From the NCBI RefSeq assembly GCF_000150955.2, contig NW_002238013.1, positions 1-33,557 of the forward strand: a stretch of 33,557 bases of DNA. The letters run 5' to 3'. The notes below the pieces were generated by a model that saw only the letters and a program-made list of their open reading frames with translations, did no database searches and was not told the DNA's origin. Positions 30,228-33,557 of this stretch are shown piece by piece. Source of the stretch: Phaeodactylum tricornutum CCAP 1055/1. Taxonomy: Eukaryota; Bacillariophyta; Bacillariophyceae; Surirellales; Neidiaceae. How positions within the stretch are numbered: position 1 is the stretch's first letter; each line of letters begins with the position of its first letter. Position numbers and translations under genes: made by a program.

Positions 30228-30385
30228 TACGCCTAAGTAATTACGCTGGGATCTATCCGACGTCTAAGGAGTTAGTCTGGGATCAGTACCGGGCCTCATA
30301 GTAATTACTCTGGGATCTATCCGACTTCTAAGTAATTACTCTGGGATCAGTACCGGACCTCATAGTAATTACTCTGGGATCTGTC
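30228..30385. repeat. 65-bp tandem repeat with 32-bp subunits
   Basis: A 65-bp unit starting CTAAG at 30,263 and 30,328 contains GGGATCAGTACCGG and TCATAGTAATTACTCTGGGA. Each unit is itself two copies of a TAATTACTCTGGGATC motif, preceded by one more partial unit at 30,228-30,262. A noncoding subtelomeric array. Confidence 0.88.
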
Positions 30386-31364
30386 GTCGCTTCGCAACCT
30401 TATTCGATTGTCTGTTCCAATAGAATTCGGTACCCGATGAACTCTTATCAGTGTGTCTGAGCCTCCCGTTTCTGTCTCCCCGCTTCAGCAATATTCGATT
30501 GTCCGAACTCTACGATCCGCCTCAAATGTTTGGAAATTCGCAGTTTCAGTCAGTGTCACCATCAGTACAAGTTGCGTTTCCATGAAAGATTTTTTTCCTT
30601 CTACAGTAAACGTGTTTGGGGTTTTCGTTCTGTCATGCTGTAGAGTACTGCCATGGACTTATGAGTCCTGGCAACTCCAAGAAGCCGCCATGGAGAATGG
30701 CTTAATGCAAATGGAACAGTGATTGTCCGCTTTGAGGAGTCCTGGCGTGTGTACGTTGCGCAGTGAGAAGACCGCACTGGATTGGAAAGTTGCTCGGCTC
30801 GAAACGAATGTTTAACGGGAATGAAAACTCGTTACACGACTTCATCCACGTCATACTCAGAAATGCTTTCGATCCGGCCATTCACAATCAACAGAGAAAG
30901 AACATTTCAGGTACAGCAGCTCATTTGCTTGTTATCAGGAAACTGCAACAATAACAGGCTAAAACGTGTCTATGGGACCAAGGGATTGTAGACACAATAG
31001 TAAAAAATGTAAAACAAAACTTATAAACTTATTCGCTTGTAACAGGGATATCAAACCCCATATGCTTATCGTAGGGTTTTCCTATTGCCCTCACATTGAC
31101 TGTGAGACCATGAATAGAGGAAACTGCAACAGTAACGGGCTAAAACGTGTCTATACTTGTTGTAGGATTTTTCTGAAATATAGACTTGGTGAAATGTGTC
31201 CCCTCAAAACCACAATGGGAAAAATAGGGAACCAAATAAAAATAAAACTTTGACACTGCATGCATTGATAAATATTATGCAAATGCAATTTGTCCCAACA
31301 CTGAACCTATTGAGAACAGGAAAGGTGGCAAACCCTTCTTGTAACATGAACAGGCTGCCTTTAA
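30386..31364. other. Subtelomeric noncoding DNA with a short direct repeat
   Basis: About 980 bp with no credible gene. The block AGGAAACTGCAACAATAACA, continuing GGCTAAAACGTGTCTAT at about 30,938-30,974, recurs with one or two changes at about 31,119-31,155. Both copies are followed by diverged related sequence, so this is a direct repeat with a period near 180 bp. The open frames here are short and unsupported. Confidence 0.5.
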
Positions 31365-31905
31365 TATGGTTTTCCCGCAAGCAACCGCAAAGAGCTTGTT
31401 TGTGGTGAATTTGAAATCTTTAATGCTGCTCGTTGCGGTAACCCTAACTATAACCCTAAAATATACCGCTTAAGTCCATGAATACTATGGTTTTACGTAT
31501 GATTACTCCTGAATTAGAGCCGAGAGGACCTTCAGATTGTTGTATTGTTTACAATGCAAAATGCCTTCGAGCGAGAAGTCTGTAAGATGTTGCCTTGTGT
31601 TGTCTTTCTTCCAATTAATGACGGAAAAGTCAGACTCAAACTGTCGCTGTATTTGGAAATGCCAATGCCAACCCGCCGCAGAATTTCTGAACAAGCGAAA
31701 ATTGTCCACGAGTTACTGCCCAACTCTCTGAGAAATTACTCTTCTGATTATGAGAATGCAACAAAGCGTCTTGGAACAAGGGTTCTTCTCGGTACGCTCG
31801 GAGAAATATGCTAAACTCTTGACTAAGTTGGTCAATTTCTTTGTCTGAAAACTGTAATTGTTCGGTGCTTCTGAATTGTCTTGACAAAATCTTGCATGTT
31901 GCTTG
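31365..31905 (-). pseudogene. hAT-like remnant, C-terminal dimerisation region
   Basis: On the minus strand from 31,887 the frame reads ...LRAYREEPLFQDALLHSHNQ..., then after one frame change ESDFSVINWKKDNTRQHL, then TDFSLEGILHCKQ near 31,550. The 'ESDFS.I..EKD..R..LTD.SLEGILH.KQ' pattern is a form of the hAT C-terminal dimerisation domain that I recognise from stramenopile elements. The left part (31,365-31,420) matches the end of the remnant at 6,455. The transposase body between this domain and the N-terminal region is missing, so it is an internally deleted relic. Confidence 0.7.
31439..31460. repeat. Short interstitial telomere-like motif (CCCTAA orientation)
   Basis: TAACCCTAA and TAACCCTAAA occur three bases apart, in the opposite orientation to the terminal TTAGGG array. 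They lie 1.8 kb from the chromosome end, beside the terminal region of the hAT remnant. Confidence 0.6.
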
Positions 31906-31937
31906 TCATGGTACACTACCTTGCGACGTGTCCCTTA
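31906..31937 (+). repeat. Terminal fragment of repeat E
   Basis: TCATGGTACACTACCTTGCG and the following ACGTGTCCCTTA match the ends of copies E1 (9,299 inward) and E2 (9,509 onward). The fragment is inserted in, or joined to, the hAT remnant on its left and stops within about 12 bp of the copia half on its right. Confidence 0.6.
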
Positions 31938-31948
31938 GGGGAGGGGTA

Positions 31949-33238
31949 TCACATTCGATTTATTTTCCAAACGAGAATCTTAAATTGCATCGGCAATTAG
32001 ATGGTGTGATTTCGTATTTGCCAGTGCGAAAGCCGTCTCCGGAGGAGTTTCGAAATTTTCACAAGTTGACTCTCACATATGACAATCCCATTTGGGATCC
32101 TTATTTGACGGATTTTACTCGTCAGGAGGAGAAGTATACCGATAGCAAAGGTATTTTGGCAACGAGACAATCCGGTCATGCAAACATTCAAATGATTTCG
32201 TCACACGAAAGTACAGTATCAGTTGTGTTGTCTAGTATTTCGGTGTCACTCGATGAACAGCATTTTGTCGAAGCACTTGAGAAGACATGTCTGGTGAGTG
32301 TTGCTCAGTCGTCGAATTACAGGTACAGAGTTACTCCGGAAGAGTTAGCCAGACATTGGAATATCGGTTTATCTGCAGCAAAACGAACTTTATTGGCTAC
32401 GACTCAGAGAGGAGTCAAGGATATTGCCAGTCGGTCTTTAACACAGAGAGTCAAGCCAACTACCAGTCAGCTCAGATACCAACATCTCCGTACACAACGG
32501 ATACAATGTTTTCTTGTGTAATGTCTTTGAGCAGAAACACCTGTGCCCAAATTTACGTCAACAATCTTGATTGGACACGTGCTTATGCTATGAAGTCAAA
32601 AGGTAATGCCCATGAGACATTGGATTTGTTGTTTCACCGAGAACGTGTTCCAGCCGAGATTATTTCGGATGGCGTGAAAGAATTGGTGCAGGGTGAATTC
32701 AGACGGAAGGTTCGTGCGGCAGGATCTCATGCTAGACAAATTGAACCTTACTCACCGTGGTTAAATTGAGCTGAGACTGCAATCAGAGCATTGAAACGCA
32801 TGACCAACATGGCTATGAAAAAGTCATCTGCACCGTTATATCTATGGGATTTTTGCCTGGAGTTGCAAAGTATAATTTGATCGTCAATTGCCCATAACAT
32901 TTATGCATTGAATGACAATGTACCGAACACGGCAGTGTCAGGTGATATGACGGATATCAGTCACTTATGTGAATTTGCTTGGTATGATTGGATATGGTAT
33001 TTGGACCCAGTCGACTTTCCGGTAGACAAACGGAATCTAGGTCGCTGGCTTGGTCCTGCACATGACATTGGTGATGTTATGTGTGCGCGTATACTTGTTC
33101 AAAGTGGTCAAGTGGTATCTCGAACTTCTTACTCGCCACTTTCTACAGCTGATCTTAATTCCAGGGAGGTGCAATCAGACAAGTCCTCATTTGACGCAAC
33201 TTTGAGCTATAATAACTGTGATGATGCTATTGCCCCTG
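31949..33238 (+). pseudogene. Copia-type retrotransposon, integrase half (decayed), running into the telomere
   Basis: The frame opens at SHSIYFPNENLKL and continues through pre-integrase sequence (VTPEELARHWNIGL). A frameshift at about 32,490 moves it to the frame with the integrase core: the first Asp in TDTMFSCVMSL, the second in IISDGVKEL, and the Glu in AETAIRALKR, i.e. a D,D,E triad. In-frame TGA codons sit at 32,767-32,769 (between PWLN and AETAIR) and 32,878-32,880. The C-terminal part (LCEFAWYDWIWY, LGRWLGPAHDIG) is typical of diatom copia integrases. Reverse transcriptase would follow, but the telomere starts at 33,239. The N-terminal border matches the end of the gag/protease half at 3,028. 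Confidence 0.85.
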
Positions 33239-33557
33239 TTAGGGTTAGGGTTAGGGTTAGGGGTTAGGGTTAGGGGTTAGGGTTAGGGTTAGGGTTAGGG
33301 TTAGGGTTAGGGTTAGGGTTAGGGTTAGGGTTAGGGTTAGGGTTAGGGTTAGGGTTAGGGTTAGGGTTAGGGTTAGGGTTAGGGTTAGGGTTAGGGTTAG
33401 GGTTAGGGTTAGGGTTAGGGTTAGGGTTAGGGTTAGGGTTAGGGTTAGGGTTAGGGTTAGGGTTAGGGTTAGGGTTAGGGTTAGGGTTAGGGTTAGGGTT
33501 AGGGTTAGGGTTAGGGTTAGGGTTAGGGTTAGGGTTAGGGTTAGGGTTAGGGTTAGG
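33239..33557 (+). repeat. Telomere, TTAGGG repeat array
   Basis: About 53 head-to-tail TTAGGG units running to the end of the window, G-rich strand 5'->3' towards the end, as expected for a right-hand chromosome terminus. Two TTAGGGG variants occur near the inner edge (33,257-33,263 and 33,270-33,276); the rest appears perfect. The array starts directly after copia integrase sequence. Confidence 0.98.

Noticed and set aside
3029-31948. The 28.9-kb block as a hAT composite transposon with an 8-bp target duplication
   Set aside because: The inner ends are a truncated SET-gene fragment and a truncated E repeat. They are not inverted repeats of each other and do not match the hAT ends seen elsewhere. 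The duplication itself is kept as an observation.
33181-33267. A protein tail of Arg-Val repeats at the right end
   Set aside because: It is translation of TTAGGG telomere repeats after decayed integrase sequence.

Overview
The window looks like the right-hand end of a diatom chromosome. Phaeodactylum tricornutum or a close relative is my inference; it was not checked against a database. The evidence is: a terminal TTAGGG array; copia-type retroelement coding sequence of the kind common in diatoms; plastid presequences with the stramenopile 'signal peptide then Phe' (ASAFAP-like) cleavage motif; short GT-AG introns; and densely packed nuclear genes on both strands.

Layout. Positions 1-10,500 are repeat-rich: a hAT-like transposase fragment, the gag-protease half of a copia element, a decayed partial copy of a SET-domain gene, one intact cysteine-rich secreted-protein gene with a 24-bp minisatellite, and a nest of hAT remnants interrupted by an unclassified repeat (called 'E' here). 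Positions 10,738-29,137 are an ordinary gene-rich block of ten genes: a secretory SET-domain protein, a four-helix membrane protein, an old-yellow-enzyme flavin oxidoreductase (one intron), eIF2-beta, an ankyrin-like/coiled-coil protein, a plastid-targeted DUF1415-type protein (one intron), a SelM/Sep15-type selenoprotein with an in-frame TGA, a plastid-targeted protein with six CysRS-tail-like repeats and a SAP domain, a GUCD1-type protein, and a signal-peptide/transmembrane/EF-hand protein (two introns). Positions 29,250-33,557 are subtelomeric: three tandem-repeat arrays, a hAT C-terminal remnant, the integrase half of a copia element, and about 53 telomere repeats.

Main observations. (1) At 22,294-22,989 a gene on the minus strand reads through TGA in a CGGU motif, followed by a SelM-like thioredoxin-fold domain. 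A candidate SECIS hairpin lies just after its stop codon. A normal gene finder would start this protein after the TGA and lose both the signal peptide and the active site. (2) The two copia halves on the plus strand are complementary. One ends and the other begins at the same codons, and both borders carry the 8-mer TCACATTC, so about 28.9 kb of mostly single-copy genes sits inside what reads as one retroelement. (3) All four in-frame stops in the copia halves are TGA, and the SET fragment has lost many CpGs relative to its intact parent. Both fit decay by deamination of methylated CpG.

The genes do not form one pathway. Three have secretory or plastid presequences with matching features, but neighbours are mostly convergent or divergent and share only intergenic regions.
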